Positions 34,077 to 47,309 of a stretch of DNA of 64,000 nucleotides are shown here, piece after piece. The DNA lies in contig JABAKD010000026.1 in NCBI GenBank assembly GCA_012845835.1, positions 6,838,493 to 6,902,492 on the forward strand. Reading direction: 5' to 3'. This stretch comes from Undaria pinnatifida (Eukaryota; Sar; Phaeophyceae; Laminariales; Alariaceae). The number at the start of each line of letters is the position of its first letter. Position 1 is the stretch's first letter. Both the position numbers and the translations under genes were made by a program. Under the pieces are notes generated by a model. The model did not search any database and was not told the DNA's origin. It worked only from the letters and a program-made list of their open reading frames with translations.

Positions 34077-34409
34077 GTATTCGATATAGGGTTTGTCACA
34101 TATCAGTTATTCGACTATCATGATCAATATGGTCAACATGCCAGCATCATGACAGTGTTACGGAGCGATGGCCCCTTTGTCTCAACTGCACTGCGTAGCC
34201 GTATCGTGCGAACAGCTGTGATTCCGCGTGCCTCTTAAGTTGTTAAACAGTTAATCATGCCATTACCTGATTTTTTCCTAAAGGCTTGGTTCCGTGCAGC
34301 AAAACAACAAAACATTTAACAAAAAATGTGTTTGATGTGACGATGATAATATTATTTTTTATATGCTGATTTTTTTGTTTGTGCGTTGTGTGCGTTGTTA
34401 GTGCGTTGA

Positions 34410-34606
34410 ATGGTGCCTAGTTTTGGTTTGCGCGATGGCGATAACCTTGTTATGTGTGATATGTTATGTGGTGATGATATTTTTGTCAGGGGAGGACCTT
34501 TTTATGGAAACTTCGAAGCATGCTGTGCACTGTGCACTCGGGCTGAGGGCTGTGTGGCGTGGTCAGCAACGAGTAACGCAGCTGTAGCGCTCGTCGACGG
34601 TGACAG
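34410..34606 (+). CDS. PAN/Apple-domain exon
   Basis: Contains LVMCDMLCGDDIFVRGGPFY, then CCALCTRAEGCVAWSATSN. The C-x-x-x-C/GxD ... F-x-x-C-x-x-x-C-x-x-x-x-x-C-x-x-[FW] arrangement is the PAN/Apple fold seen in secreted adhesins and carbohydrate-binding proteins. The exon ends GACAG/GTAAGA in phase 2, and the next exon (35806) supplies G then Cys-Ala-Leu-Tyr in frame. The 5' edge is uncertain: a TGA lies just upstream of ATG 34410, and an acceptor CCTAG at 34419-34420 would start the exon at 34421. Confidence 0.6.
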
Positions 34607-34799
34607 GTAAGACGGTATTAACTAGGAATTTATCATAATTTCACAGCGTGCCTGTTATTGTTGGTGCGATATCATATGTTACTGCTGGTGCGAGGTAGGT
34701 AACTTGCTGTTTGTTGCTGTTTGTTGTTTCCAGCGGGATTTGACATGAAAGACAATTCCGTCAAGTGCAAGGACGCGAGTTGACCAAAACGAAGAAAAC

Positions 34800-34915
34800 T
34801 AGGAGCAATGGGAGGGCTGAACCGTATGCGCGATGCGAATGAAGGCAAATACCGGGGGGGGGGGGCGGGGGGGGGGGGGGGGGGTGACACCTGTGACCAC
34901 GGTTTGTCCAGACGG
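34800..34915 (-). repeat. Dispersed repeat, copy 2, with G homopolymer
   Basis: Reverse-complement match to 16000-16095. It includes a run of about 30 G (one C inside) at 34855-34884, where copy 1 has a short C-run. It lies in the intron between the two PAN exons. Confidence 0.7.
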
Positions 34916-35805
34916 ATGCTGAGGGTAACTGGCCTCGAGTTGAGCTGGGAAGTACACGTGATGCAAAAACAAAAATAGACGTGCGCGAAGCAGTGTGGGT
35001 ATACAGTCGAAAAGGCATGCCAAAGTGTCATAGCAGCAATCTGCGCCGGATGTAGATGCCAAAAGTGTCATAGCAGCCGCAAGCCAACAGTGTGGGCCGT
35101 TGCGTGCTACTGCAGTATGCTTTCTCCTGGCGCAATATCCGTAGAGATTACGGCTACACGTTGCCCTGCGGTCGTTGTGCCTGGAGCCTCAACGTTCGCA
35201 GGATGCTGTCGTGTCTTCTTTACTCGCTTGAGAGTGGGAGTTTTGGGGCTTCCCGGTTGTCCCCCGTCGTATTGTTTACACTGTTAACGCCATGTCGAAA
35301 TTGGGTCAGTTTGTGAGGTGGTGGGGATGAAGATCATGCCCAAGGCATGTGGTGTCATGTGATGTTTACATATGATTCCGTATCATGTGGTATGATACAG
35401 GTATGATGTAGCGGTTTGCACGTGTGCTGCCGAAATTGCGTAGTACACTTGAGTGCCTGTTTTTGCTGCGGACACAACTCTGCAGTGCTGTTGTAAAAAC
35501 GGGTTGTGTTGTCGCCACCGTGGAATCATCCTGATTGGGTATGCAAATGTAGGGGCCAATCACCTTCGTCACATCGTACGGTACGATGTGGTGTCACGTG
35601 CTGTGATCACGTGTTGTGTGGTACCAAGGTATGATGTAATGTAATGCAATGTAAATATTGTATCATGTCATGTGGCAGGATGGCAGGCCATGTGCATGAG
35701 GGGGGATCATGTGAGGAAATTATGTATATTACACTCTTTGAAACGGGTTTTGTTTGGTACCTGATGTCATTCTTCTGGTGGTCTGTCTTTTTCTTTTAAT
35801 ATCAG

Positions 35806-35937
35806 GTGCGCTCTTTACTCGTCTGTTTTGGGCGACCCCATGGAGGAGTTATCGCTGAATCAGGTAGTACGCAGCGGCACATCGCGCTCTGAGGAATCAA
35901 TGATGTACCTGGCTCCTTCCATGTCTATTGATAGAAG
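35806..35937 (+). CDS. PAN/Apple-domain protein, following exon
   Basis: After acceptor TTAATATCAG it reads CALYSSVLGDPMEELSLNQV then VRSGTSRSEESMMYLAP, ending at a GAAG/GTGAGA donor in phase 2. C-x-L-[YF]-S-S following the variable loop is the usual last strand of a PAN domain, so exons 34410-34606 and 35806-35937 make one domain split by a 1.2-kb intron. No later exon is found before the LINE at 36.4 kb, which may have interrupted the gene. Confidence 0.6.
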
Positions 35938-36369
35938 GTGAGAGCTCTTTGCTGCTCAACTCTTGGCTGTTGTTTTAGCATTTTGTGCGGGACCCTCTTT
36001 GACACCCAGCTGTAGCGGCAAAAAAACGGCAAGCGTGACTTTATCGAGCGTCGTTTATCTTGTGAGCGCGTTGTGCAAGTGGTAGCATGCAGTGCACGTG
36101 CCGTGAAACTGCCTCATCCAGCAGCCTGGATTTGCTTTGTCGATGCTGTAATCGTCAAAATAGTCACGTTCTTGTTTTTCGGCGCTTTCTCCCTCTCGAG
36201 TTCCTAAGGGGTTACGAGCTGCTGCTGTGGTTCCGTGTACTAGTACTATCACGTCGTGTACAGCATTGTAGTCTACCCGTCCAGAGCGATTGCATCCGTA
36301 CGTTCGTTTTCAATGGGGCGAATGCTCTACTACTGTGTGGCTATAGGGCGACATTCTCGACATAGCGCC
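35938..36369. other. Flank between PAN exon and LINE
   Basis: No exon with a matching phase-2 acceptor is evident. Frames at 36087-36365 are short and show no domain. Confidence 0.35.
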
Positions 36370-39357
36370 TCCTATTCGGCCCAAACAAGTACCAAGGGGC
36401 TGGTGTGCGACCGAGGCGACGGAAGCGGAGTTGCACGCACGATGGCAGGATAGGGAAGACGCAAGGAAACGGGTCCGTTCTGCTCCAAACGATCGTGGTC
36501 TACGGCAAGCCTTGAAGGCGACCGCCAAACAGCTGAAACGCACGCGGGCGGAAGCTGTTCAGAGGTTCTTCAGAAATTCTTCGAATATTACGTTAGCCAA
36601 CTCGAAGGGCGTGTCCGAGAAGGTGATCAATTTGGCTTCTACAAACATCTCAAGGGGATGGATGTGGAAGGGAATTTAACTCGCAGTACATCAAAGACGA
36701 GGAAGGTCGATTGCTGCGGGATAATGCCCTCATTCGCGAGCGGTGGGTGAGGTGGTTTCACAAACTGCTTAACACCAAGTCGCCGACCCTTGATCCGAGC
36801 ATTGTGGACGAGCTTAAGCAGTGGCCCCCGTGCAGACCACTGGACGATGTCCCATCTAGGTACGAAGTAGAGGAGGTGGCGATCCGTGCGTTTGCGAACC
36901 GAAAGGCGGTAGGGCCCGATGGTCTCTCGGCCGAGCTCTTGAAGGTTTTGGCCTACGAAGGAGAATTGAACACCCTCGGAAACTTCCACGATATCATCGT
37001 CGCTGTGTGGAGGGGAGGTGGCGTACCGCAACAATGGAAAGATGGCAACGATTAAGGTGCTTCGCAAGAAGAAAGATCGGGCTGAGTGTGGCAATTATCG
37101 TGGCGTCTCCCTCGTGGCTCACGCCGGCAAAGTACTCCTCAAAGTCATCGCGGGTCGCCTGAGTGACTATTGCGAACGCGAGAACATTCCGCCGGAGGAA
37201 CAGTGTGGGTTCAGACCCCAACGCTCGACGGTTGACATGATGTTCGTAGTACGACGACTGCAGGAACTGGCGCGGAAAAACGACACCCCTTTGTACTTGT
37301 GCTTTATTGACCTCACCAAAGCATACGACTCCGTCGACCAAACCCTTCTGTGGGATGTCCTTGCTCGTTTTGGCGTGCCACCGAGAATGCTCGCCGTCAT
37401 CCGCCACTTCCACGACGGCATGTAAGCATGCGTGCGGCTGGATGATGGAGAGTGCTCGGATAAGTTCGACGTGGGGCAAGGTCTCAGGCAAGGATGCGCG
37501 CTCGCGCCACTGCTGTTCACCATGTTTTTCACGGCGGTACTGCGTGTGGCCGAGAAACACTTTCTCGCTGATGCAGCCATCACGGACAACATGGTGCAGC
37601 TCCAACGAAAGGAGGAAGGCGAGAAGAAGGGCACTTCACGCACAGGCAAAGTCGACGGGCCGAGGGGGAAGGAGGGGGGTGAGGAGCAGAGATTGTGGGG
37701 TATGCTGTACGCGGACGATGCGAGCATGGTATCGCGATCATCAGAAGGGCTGGAGAGGATGATGACGGTGATCGTGACTGCGTGCTCGTCGTTCGGGCTT
37801 ACGGTATCCGAGGCAAAAACAGAGATAATGTGCCTGAAAACCAAAGGCGGGGGGAAGGTGTCCTTCACCATCAATGCAGCCGGCCAGGTATACAAACAAA
37901 CAATCGAGTTTGTACTTGGGCGGGGCTATCACCGCAGACAGAGGCCTTAGCATTGAAATGATGCGGCGTCTTCAGAGGGCCTGGGCGTGTTTCCAGCGGT
38001 ACAAGATGGAAATCTATGATCGCCCGGGTGTGCGCTTACGGTTGAAGGTGCAGTTGCTGAAAGCTGAGGTGGTCGAGACACTTCTTTACGGTTGCATGAC
38101 GTGGAGCCCGAAGGAGCCTGACTATAACAGGCTACGACGGGTTCACCACTCCATGCTCCTCCGATGCCTCGGATGGCGGAAACGGAAGCGCGACGACCAC
38201 ACCCCATCGTACGCTGACGCGCTTGCCAAGACAGCTTCCGAGAGCATAGAGGCGATAGTGCGCAAACGGAGGATATTGTTTGCGGGATTCGTAGCACGTA
38301 CGGGGGAGGAGCGTCTGACACAGAGGGTGATGTTTGGGGAGCTTGTTGGGGGTAAGGGCTACTCAGGGGGGCAACAGAAGAACTGGATGGCTCATCTGAA
38401 GGAGTATATGTCGGTCTTTGGAATGAAATTCGAAGGGTGGCGAAAGGCTGCTCAGAAGGCTGGCAGATGGTTTTGACGAGTAGAGGAGGGAGCCGAGTTG
38501 TTCATGCGGAATAAGCATGAAACGGAGAGGCGCAAAGCTGCAGAGCGACGCGCGAAGGCTGCGGCAGCGCCATCCACCGTCGGCATCTCTAAGCGGCCGG
38601 GGGGAGGGGGGAGGGGGGAGGGGGGAAGGGGGGAGGGGGGAAGGGGGGGGGAGGGAAAGAGAGGGCGTCATGCCGTCATGCCCAAGAGACTGAAGTCTGG
38701 GTCTGGCCATCATCGTCTTGATATTTGTGGGCCTTCCAATGGCCGTCACAAATTAGCGTAAGACCGCCCTGACTTCTTCGCCATGTTGCGTTCTTTCCCC
38801 AGTGCCCTTTGATGATGCACTTGATGCCCTCAATGAGCCCAATGCCGTCTTTAGTCAGTTCCTAGGGTCTGCTAGTATGACATTTTTTTTCTATTTTCCT
38901 CTCCTTGCTTTGTCTTCTTGTCTTCTTTTCTTTCCTTTCCTTTTTCGTTTTGTTTTTTCGCTTTCTTGTCTTTTGCTTCCTTTCCCTTCTCTTCTTATTT
39001 GTTCTTTGTTTCTTTTTTCCAATTGCGTCTGTCGTGCGTGTGCGTAGTGATAGGTACCACGTGCAATATTAACGTGGTAGTCTTTCTTGGGTGGCAAGCG
39101 GTGTAGTCGGTTTTTCCAGGCGCGAGTAATGAGACGTAAGCACCGGTATAGACCTGGCACATCGTAGACTGACTCCCGATTTCACTTTTACATGTTTCTG
39201 GTGGAGGCATGAATTGCGTCAGCTGTGATATATGCGTGCACCACCTTGGGTTGTTTGTGTTTTTTCCCTGGGGTATTCCTCAGCTCCAGAGTAACTGGAG
39301 CCTGTCCTGTGACCACGGACTTGATTATCCGAGTTAATGTGAGAACAACAACAACAA
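36370..39357 (+). mobile_element. LINE family A, near-complete 3' two-thirds
   Basis: Coding starts abruptly near 36385 (no endonuclease domain upstream), so the copy is 5'-truncated. The order is: a charged pre-RT region, reverse transcriptase, C-terminal domain, a G-run (38599-38652), a conserved block, a CTTTC-rich tract (about 38885-39000), a conserved 300-bp block with the palindrome-like CTCCAGAGTAACTGGAG, then GTTAATGTGAGAACAACAAC at the 3' end. Four copies of this 3' architecture are in the window. Confidence 0.9.
36385..38476 (+). pseudogene. LINE-A reverse transcriptase (ORF2-like), disrupted
   Basis: RT blocks appear in order: [59 protein letters not shown] (about 37300-37338), GQGLRQGCALAPLLF, and the catalytic YADD box (37708-37719). 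The C-terminal part has YGCMTWSPKE, RRVHHSMLLRCLGWRKR and GGKGYSGGQQKNWMAHLKEY. Frameshifts fall near 36600, 36670, 37045 and 37910, and an in-frame TAA at 37423-37425 replaces what is likely a Gln or Arg codon. A TGA at 38474 is shared with the minus-strand copy D, and the frame after it (MRNKHETERRKAAERR) is conserved in copies B and D, so that stop may be old in this lineage. Not functional here. Confidence 0.9.
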
Positions 39358-39589
39358 GTATCAACATTCTGCTTTTGACATTAATGGTGCTCTTATGCAT
39401 AATGTTGATGCCATATCGTGGTGCGGGCACATTGTCATCTTGAAAACATGCCACGTGATAGAAAGCAGCTCATTTGCCCCTTCGTTTCAGTCATTGCAAC
39501 TCCCGCATGTTGGCTCTATGTGCCCGGCCTGTTTCAAGATATCCCTGTGGTCAAACATATTATGATTCCGTGTGATTGGTCAAGGTACT
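39358..39589. other. Spacer between two tail-to-tail LINE copies
   Basis: 232 bp of unique-looking sequence with no feature. It separates near-identical inverted arms. Confidence 0.6.
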
Positions 39590-41052
39590 TGTTGTTGTTC
39601 TCACATTGTTGTTCTCACATTAACTCGCATAATCAAGTCCGTGGTCACAGGACAGGCTCCAGACACTCTGGAGCTGAGGAATACCCCAGGGAAAAAACAC
39701 AAACAAAACCGAAGGTGGCACACGCATATATCACAGCTGACGCAATTCATGCCTCCACCAGAAACATGTAAAAGTGAAATCGGGCGTCAGGCTACGATGT
39801 GCCAGGACCATACTGGTGCATACGTCTCATTACTCGCGCCTGGAAAAACCGACTATACCGCTTGCCACCCAAGAAAGACTATCACGTATATATTTCACGT
39901 AGTATCACTACGCACACGCACGACAGACGCAAATCAATTGGAACAAAGAAAAGAAAAGAAAAAAAAATAAAGGAAAGGAAAGGACAGGAAAGGAAAGGAA
40001 AGGAAAGGAAAGGAAAGGAAAGGAAAGGAAAGGAAAGGAAAGGAAAGGAAAGGAAAGGAAAGGAAAGACAAGGAAAGAAAAGACAAGGAAGCGAAAAAAC
40101 GAAAAAGGAAAGGAAAGAAGAGAAAAGACAAGAAAAACAAGAAAAAACAAGACAAGAGGAAGCAACGAAAGGAAAAGAGAGGAAAAAATATCATAAGAGC
40201 AGACCCTAGGAACTGACTAAAGACGGCATTGGGCTCATTGAGGGTATCAAGTGCATCATCAAAGGGCACTGGGGAAAGAACGCAACATGGCGAAGAAGTC
40301 AGGGCGGTCTTACGCTATTTTGTGACGGCCATTGGAAGGCCCACAAATATCAAGACGATGATGGCCAGACCCAGACTTCAGTCTCTTGGGCATGACGGCA
40401 TGACGCCCTCTCTTTCCCCCCCCCCCCCCTTCCCCCCTTCCCCCCTCCCCCCTCCCCCCGGCCGCTTAGAGATGCCGACGGTGGATGGCGCTGCCGCAGC
40501 CTTCGCGCGTCGCTCTGCAGCTTTGCGCCTCTCCGTTTCATGCTTATTCCGCATGAACAACTCGGCTCCCTCCTCTACTCGTCAAAACCATCTGCCAGCC
40601 TTCTGAGCAGCCTTTCGCCACCCTTCGAATTTCATTCCAAAGACCGACATATACTCCTTCAGATGAGCCATCCAGTTCTTCTGTTGCCCCCCTGAGTAGC
40701 CCTTACCCCCAACAAGCTCCCCAAACATCACCCTCTGTGTCAGACGCTCCTCCCCCGTACGTGCTACGAATCCCGCAAACAATATCCTCCGTTTGCGCAC
40801 TATCGCCTCTATGCTCTCGGAAGCTGTCTTGGCAAGCGCGTCGGCGTACGATAGGGTGTGGTCGTCGCGCTTCCGTTTCCGCCATCCGAGGCATCGGAGG
40901 AGCATGGAGTGGTGAACCCGTCGTAGCCTGTCATAGTCAGGCTCCTTCGGGCTCCACGTCATGCAACCGTAAAGAAATGTCTCGACCACCTCAGCTTTCA
41001 GCAACTGCACCTTCAACCGTAAGCGCACACCCGGGCGATCTTAGATTTCTTT
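39590..41052 (-). mobile_element. LINE family A, 5'-truncated inverted copy
   Basis: On the minus strand, the RT C-terminal region (40582-41028) is followed by the G-run (as C at 40412-40458), the pentamer tract (about 39968-40095) and a (CAA)n end at 39590. Its 149-codon C-terminal frame differs from the plus copy at about three residues, so the two copies are recent. The 5' break at about 41052 abuts the start of a non-autonomous element. Confidence 0.9.
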
Positions 41053-42312
41053 CGTTCCCGTTGCCGCCTCGGTAAGGCATGCTGCGAAGCATGCCCTAGC
41101 AGGCTTGTAGCGAGTGGGAGGGGTCTTTCTGGCGGGTGTACGGCCGGACTCAACCTCAAGGAGTGATACCTTCTTGCTGCTGCGTGTGGCCGCGAGGCTT
41201 GGGCGTGGCGGTAGAGTTGGGTCGTACGTGGTGCGTTAGGCATGGTCACCTACGATTCGCGCGTCTTCTTAGGCAGCAGCGGCGGAGCAGCAATGCTTAA
41301 TTGGGATGCCCGTGCGCGGAGGCAGGCGCCACCACGAGCCACGCTACGGCGCAGTCTCGGTTTGCGTGGGGGGAACTGCGCCGGCAGGAGGCTGGATTCG
41401 ACGACGAAGGAGGAGGGCGACTGGCCGTCGACGGGCGGGGAAGAGACGAATTGAACTTTCCCTGAACGAGAATTTTCGTTTTTCAGATCAGCACCGCAAG
41501 CTGCGAGGAGCATTTTGTTGTTTTTTTGGACGGGGGAGAAGGGGAACCGATTGGAATTGAGTGTGGACGAGAGCAAGTGCGAAGGAGCGGGTCGAGTAAG
41601 CTAAGGCGATGAGGCGGCCACGGAGAACCACAGCAGGAAGATGGCACACGGAGACCCACGACCGGCCGCACACCATCATCACGAGAGCAGCGATCGTCTT
41701 TTTTTTTTCAGGGTGTTTTTTTCGAGGCAGTAGTACAACATGTTACTTACGTCACTGATTTTTGTAGAGTTTGTAGAACAGTTGTATACCCTTCATGGGG
41801 AACGACCCGCCCCAAATTTCAATTTTCAGGCACGGGCGTCGTAGCTGCGCTGCAACCTGTCAGATAACTCGGGAAGAAGGGGCGATCATTGATATTCGTT
41901 CTGTGGTTTTTGGTTCGATTGCTCTTGTTTCACTGCATGCCCGCGGGTCGTCACTCTGACAGCACTCCAGACAGCAGGCGCGTTCGTCTATACTCACGAT
42001 TACCGTGCGGTTCGTACGGTGCAGGCAGCCCAACCGCTGTAGTTTGTAGTCGCGAGTTGGTTAGTTGTGGGGACGGGGGAACTCTATGCTGTAGTTGAGT
42101 GGATACACGCGGCCATGTGAGTTCAGTTTGCACATTGGACCTTTTCACTTGTGCGCCTTCTTCCGTATCGCGCGTTTTTAGGCGGGAAAGCGTGTATTTC
42201 CCGGACGAATTTGTATTTCTTTTGGTTTTTCGGATCTTCTTAGGGCTCTATCACCTTTGTGCGACCACGGACTCTAGATTTTTTTACAGGAGTTGATGTG
42301 AGAAAACAACAA
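41052..42312 (+). mobile_element. Non-autonomous retroelement, copy 1
   Basis: About 1.26 kb, more than 90 percent identical by eye to 45423-46805, same orientation. It starts TTGCCGCCTCGG followed by a perfect hairpin GGCATGCT-GCGA-AGCATGCC. It ends CCACGGACTCTAGA, then GGAGTTGATGTGAGA and a few CAA units. Its end resembles that of LINE-A (CCACGGACTTGAT, GAGTTAATGTGAGA, CAA), so it probably uses that LINE for mobility. It has no RT. A small frame (from ATG 41242) is broken here but about 104 codons long in copy 2. Confidence 0.85.
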
Positions 42313-42666
42313 CAGATTTCCATCTTGTACCGCTGGAAGCACGCCCAGGCCCTCTGAAGACGCCGCGTTATTTCAATGCTAAGGTCTATGTCTGCGGTGA
42401 TAGCCCCGCCCAAGTACACAAACTCGAGTGTTTGTTTGTATACCTGGCTGGCTACATTGATTGTGAACTATTAATACCTGGTAGATTAATAATAGCACTG
42501 AAAACATGTGGTACTGTAATATAATTGGTCAGTGTTCTGCAGCTGTTGATTCATTGGTCAAAACACGCGGTTATGTCGCCTGATTGGTCACTGTCCTGAA
42601 GCTATCGTGCCAATGGTCAAAATATCCAGCGATGTCCATTTTTTTTGACGAAAAAACTCTATTGCA
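42313..42666. other. Intergenic
   Basis: No gene. TACCTGGTA at 42475, and TTGGTCA-type short repeats at 42525-42620. Confidence 0.4.
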
Positions 42667-42842
42667 GTTGGTGCGCAGAGCGAAATGGGGATGTATTGGG
42701 GAGCGACAAGAAGTTCCTAGTCAAGCCGGCGCGGGGGGGAGAAGGTGGAGATGAAGCCGAAGACGTGAAGGACAGTTTCGAAAATCGTACTCCGACCATC
42801 TCAGTGGAAGGCGACGGGGAGACTCCATTTCCTTTCTGCAGG
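42667..42842 (+). CDS. Possible internal exon, acidic
   Basis: Bounded by a CTATTGCAG acceptor and a CTGCAG/GTGTGA donor. The frame reads AERNGDVLGSDKKFLVKPAR then EDVKDSFENRTPTISVEGDG. The composition is coding-like and the strand agrees with the esterase-like gene downstream, but no family or linkage is established. Confidence 0.3.
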
Positions 42843-44539
42843 TGTGATACGAAATCGGTATAGGTAGGCGCGGCGATATGTTTGGCTAATACGACCTGGT
42901 GCCAGAAACCGATCCGGCTTTCCGGTGTAGTGATGTACAATAATACAGCCAATGGACCCAATAGTACTAGCTGACACTGTCGCTCAAGTACCCAATGGAC
43001 CCTGATCACGGCCAGTGTTTACGATCCTGACCATCGCCATCGCCGTGACGTCGACTGGGGATGTAGAATCGACTGTCACTTTGTTTTTGCCGCTCTGCAT
43101 AGCTCGACACTCTGTTGCATCACCTTATTTTCAGCGTAGACTTGCGACACGTTTCTATTCGTAGGCTGCTGCTATTAATAGGCTATTGCTATTAGTAGGC
43201 TATTGCTATTAATAGGCTATTGCTATTGCTATTGCTATTGCTATTGCTATTAATAGGCTAATGCTATTAATAGGCTATTGCCGCTCGCCTGGAAGTCGTA
43301 TTGTAGTCACCCGCGTTCATGGTGTTGTGATTGAAGCGTTGTCACTAGCTACCGTAGTAAATTTTTTCGTCGACCTCCCGCGCCCACGATGTTTCTGGCG
43401 CGTTGAGTGGTATCGCGACAGTGTTATGGATGGTCACGCATATACGCGTATTATTTGCTGCAGTTGCCTTCGTTCATGTTTCGTTTCGTGCTCATCTTGA
43501 TGAATGAAGGTCGAACCTGCTCCACAAGGGCCGGTGGGTCAGTCTAAAAGACGTTAAATGCGATTTCCAGGATAAGATGATGGCCTTAAACGGGTGGCCC
43601 AACTTCAACAATGATATATCGATGGTGAGGGCGTGCTTTATGGCGTATTGCGCATCAGGTGTCTGTCGACCAACAATTGGCGGCTTTCCTGCGCTTCTCG
43701 TGAAAAATTGGGGCGGAGTTTCGGACGTGTAGGGTACGACGTAGCGAACAACCTTGCACGGCATGCTCGCACCGCCATTCGGTGACAGTTTTCGGAGGTT
43801 TCTTTTGGTGACGTTCTTCGGCTACATTGTCCGGTGACGTTTTTTCGGTGGCTTTTCTCGGTGGCTTTTCTCGGTACGCCTATTGCCGTACTATCTTGGA
43901 TACTGCGATTTAGCGCTGATGGTCGGTAGCAGCGGCACGAGTAAAGGGAGAAGCAGCCCCCGCTTTAACGAAAGAGGGACTTGTTTGACGTCTTCCCTCC
44001 CTCACGGACCTCCGCCCCGTATGGCTGAAAGTGGATCACTTGAGTGAGCGATCGGATGTGTATCGTAGTACAATCGGAAGGTATCCTGGAAGTGCATGGG
44101 ATTGAATAGCCACCGCAGCGGCATGGTAAAATGACAAACACGTTGAGCTCACCGCTCGTCGACAGCGGAGAAAGTTGTTCCATTTTTTGCACTATTGATA
44201 GCACTGCCGCTTAAAGTTGGGCAGTCAAGCTATCCCCTGTCCCGTCCTTCCCATGTCCTGTCCTGTCCTTCCCATGTCCTGTCCTGTCCTTCCCGATAAG
44301 TAGTTTGTAGCCCAGGGATATTCTACGGACGTAAGACATGCATGCGTACTGTATTATGGCTACATGACACGAGTAACGTAAATGTTCAGGATATGTTTCA
44401 CGGGATCTGTTCCACCGCATCATCCCTACTTGAGCGATTTGATCGTTGCCCGAAGTAACTCGAAGCCATGGCCGCCAGTATAGGCAGCACCAAAAATAAC
44501 GGTATTGCCACCGACAACTCCCTAAATTGATCGAATCAG
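42843..44539. other. Intergenic with short tandem repeats
   Basis: An imperfect TATTGCTATTAATAGGC array spans about 43162-43280, and GTCCTGTCCTTCCCAT repeats lie at 44232-44295. No gene is recognised. Confidence 0.45.
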
Positions 44540-44724
44540 CCCGAGCAGTGTTTGCTTAAGCCTGGCGAGAAAACAGCCCGCCTGGAAGAGGACGAGCGGC
44601 GTTTGGCTGAAGGGGGTTACGTGTGGCAGCCGTACGAGTGCCAGTACGACCTGATGAACACGGACGCGAGACAGTCTTGCTTGAAGGAGAAGAACATCAC
44701 CAATTTCCTAGACTTCGGTGACAG
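44540..44724 (+). CDS. SGNH/PC-esterase-like protein, N-terminal-block exon
   Basis: Acceptor CGAATCAG at 44539. The exon reads LKPGEKTARLEEDERRLAEG then GYVWQPYECQYDLMNTDARQ, CLKEKNITNFLDFGD, and ends ACAG/GTGTGA so that the split codon AG-N can be Ser. W-x-P-x-x-C-x-[YL] followed by x-F-x-G-D-S is the start of the PC-esterase (TBL/Pmr5/Cas1p-like) acyl-esterase domain that acts on cell-wall or surface polysaccharides. Here the catalytic Ser codon would span the intron. The next identified exons are 48337-48467 and 49711-49850; at least one exon between is not found. Confidence 0.5.
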
Positions 44725-45422
44725 GTGTGATGTCAAAGTACTACCTGGTATCAAGCAGTGATATAGCACTCTGGACCAAAATTGTAAGAACGGTTTGCGT
44801 TCCATGTCTTATATCGCAACAGTCCTTACCTTTCCATGTAGAGTGGTACGTACCTTATAGCATTGCGCCATCGTAATCATGGACTCGCGATACACACGAA
44901 AAGCTATATATTGCGCCGTTTTTACTAACCACATTTGGTCCTGATTGCTACAGTAGCTGTGGGTGGCATTATCGCCAGGCACCCACGTGCACATGTTCGC
45001 AAAAGCATGTTTTCGGCGATATGACCGCGAAAGCCTTGGACGTGTCGCGGTTGTTGGCACGGGGCGTGACGCGTGGTTGGGTTCCCTCTTGTTACCGAAG
45101 GATTCGTGACCAATCTGAACCACCAGACTCAAGGAGTTGTCGGTGACCTTGCTGTTTGTGACCCGCGCAGACTCCCTAAGCTGTTTGTGTTTTACTCTGG
45201 AAGTCATACTGGTGTGTGTAATGTATACCTGGTGTACTTTTGTCTCGCCGCCTCTTCCAGTATCTCACGTTTTTCTTTCTTCCCAAGCCCCGTTGTCTGT
45301 ATTTAAGGCGTTTGCTGTAATTCTCGGTTTGATGATTGATTATTTTCATATTTTGGGGTGACGGTGGTCATTGTTGATCGCCGATAGAAACGCTGAGTGC
45401 GGGTGTCACGTACCTTGTACAC

Positions 45423-46805
<1,383 letters not shown>

Positions 46806-47228
46806 CTATTAATAATAAATATTAATGTAAATAGTGTATTTTACGATGTCGTGGTAGGAACGGAGTTGTAATTGGTAGCGGCGGTTGCGTTGTACTTTTT
46901 TTTATCGGCAAGTACAGCTTAGTGCGCTTTCTACGAAAAATAAACTCTCCGCGCTATCGACGAGTGCGCCTCGCTGCCGCAGTATTTTCGCATTTCCAGG
47001 CAAATCAAAGTCGATATCCACGCCAAGCCGACCAAGTGTGCGGAGGGTTTGTCGAGTTGAATTAGGAATTAGTGAGTATATGTACGCCATATTAGGCGCC
47101 CCCCCCGTCCTGCTTTTGAGTCCCGCCTGATTGCCTTGGTCACTCTTCCCTGGATGGCAATGCTGTGGACTAGTCCAACCTGTGCACGCGCAACGAGTTG
47201 TTTGTCTTGAATCACAAGTATCAATCAG

Positions 47229-47309
47229 AAGTAGTCTAAGTAGTCTCAAGTAGTCTAAGTAGTCTAAGTAGTCTAAGTAGTCTAAGTAGTCTAAGTAGTC
47301 TAAGTAGTC
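47229..47309 (+). repeat. 9-bp minisatellite (AAGTAGTCT)n
   Basis: About nine copies with one inserted C. The minus frame reads as Asp-Tyr-Leu repeats and is rejected as coding. Confidence 0.9.
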
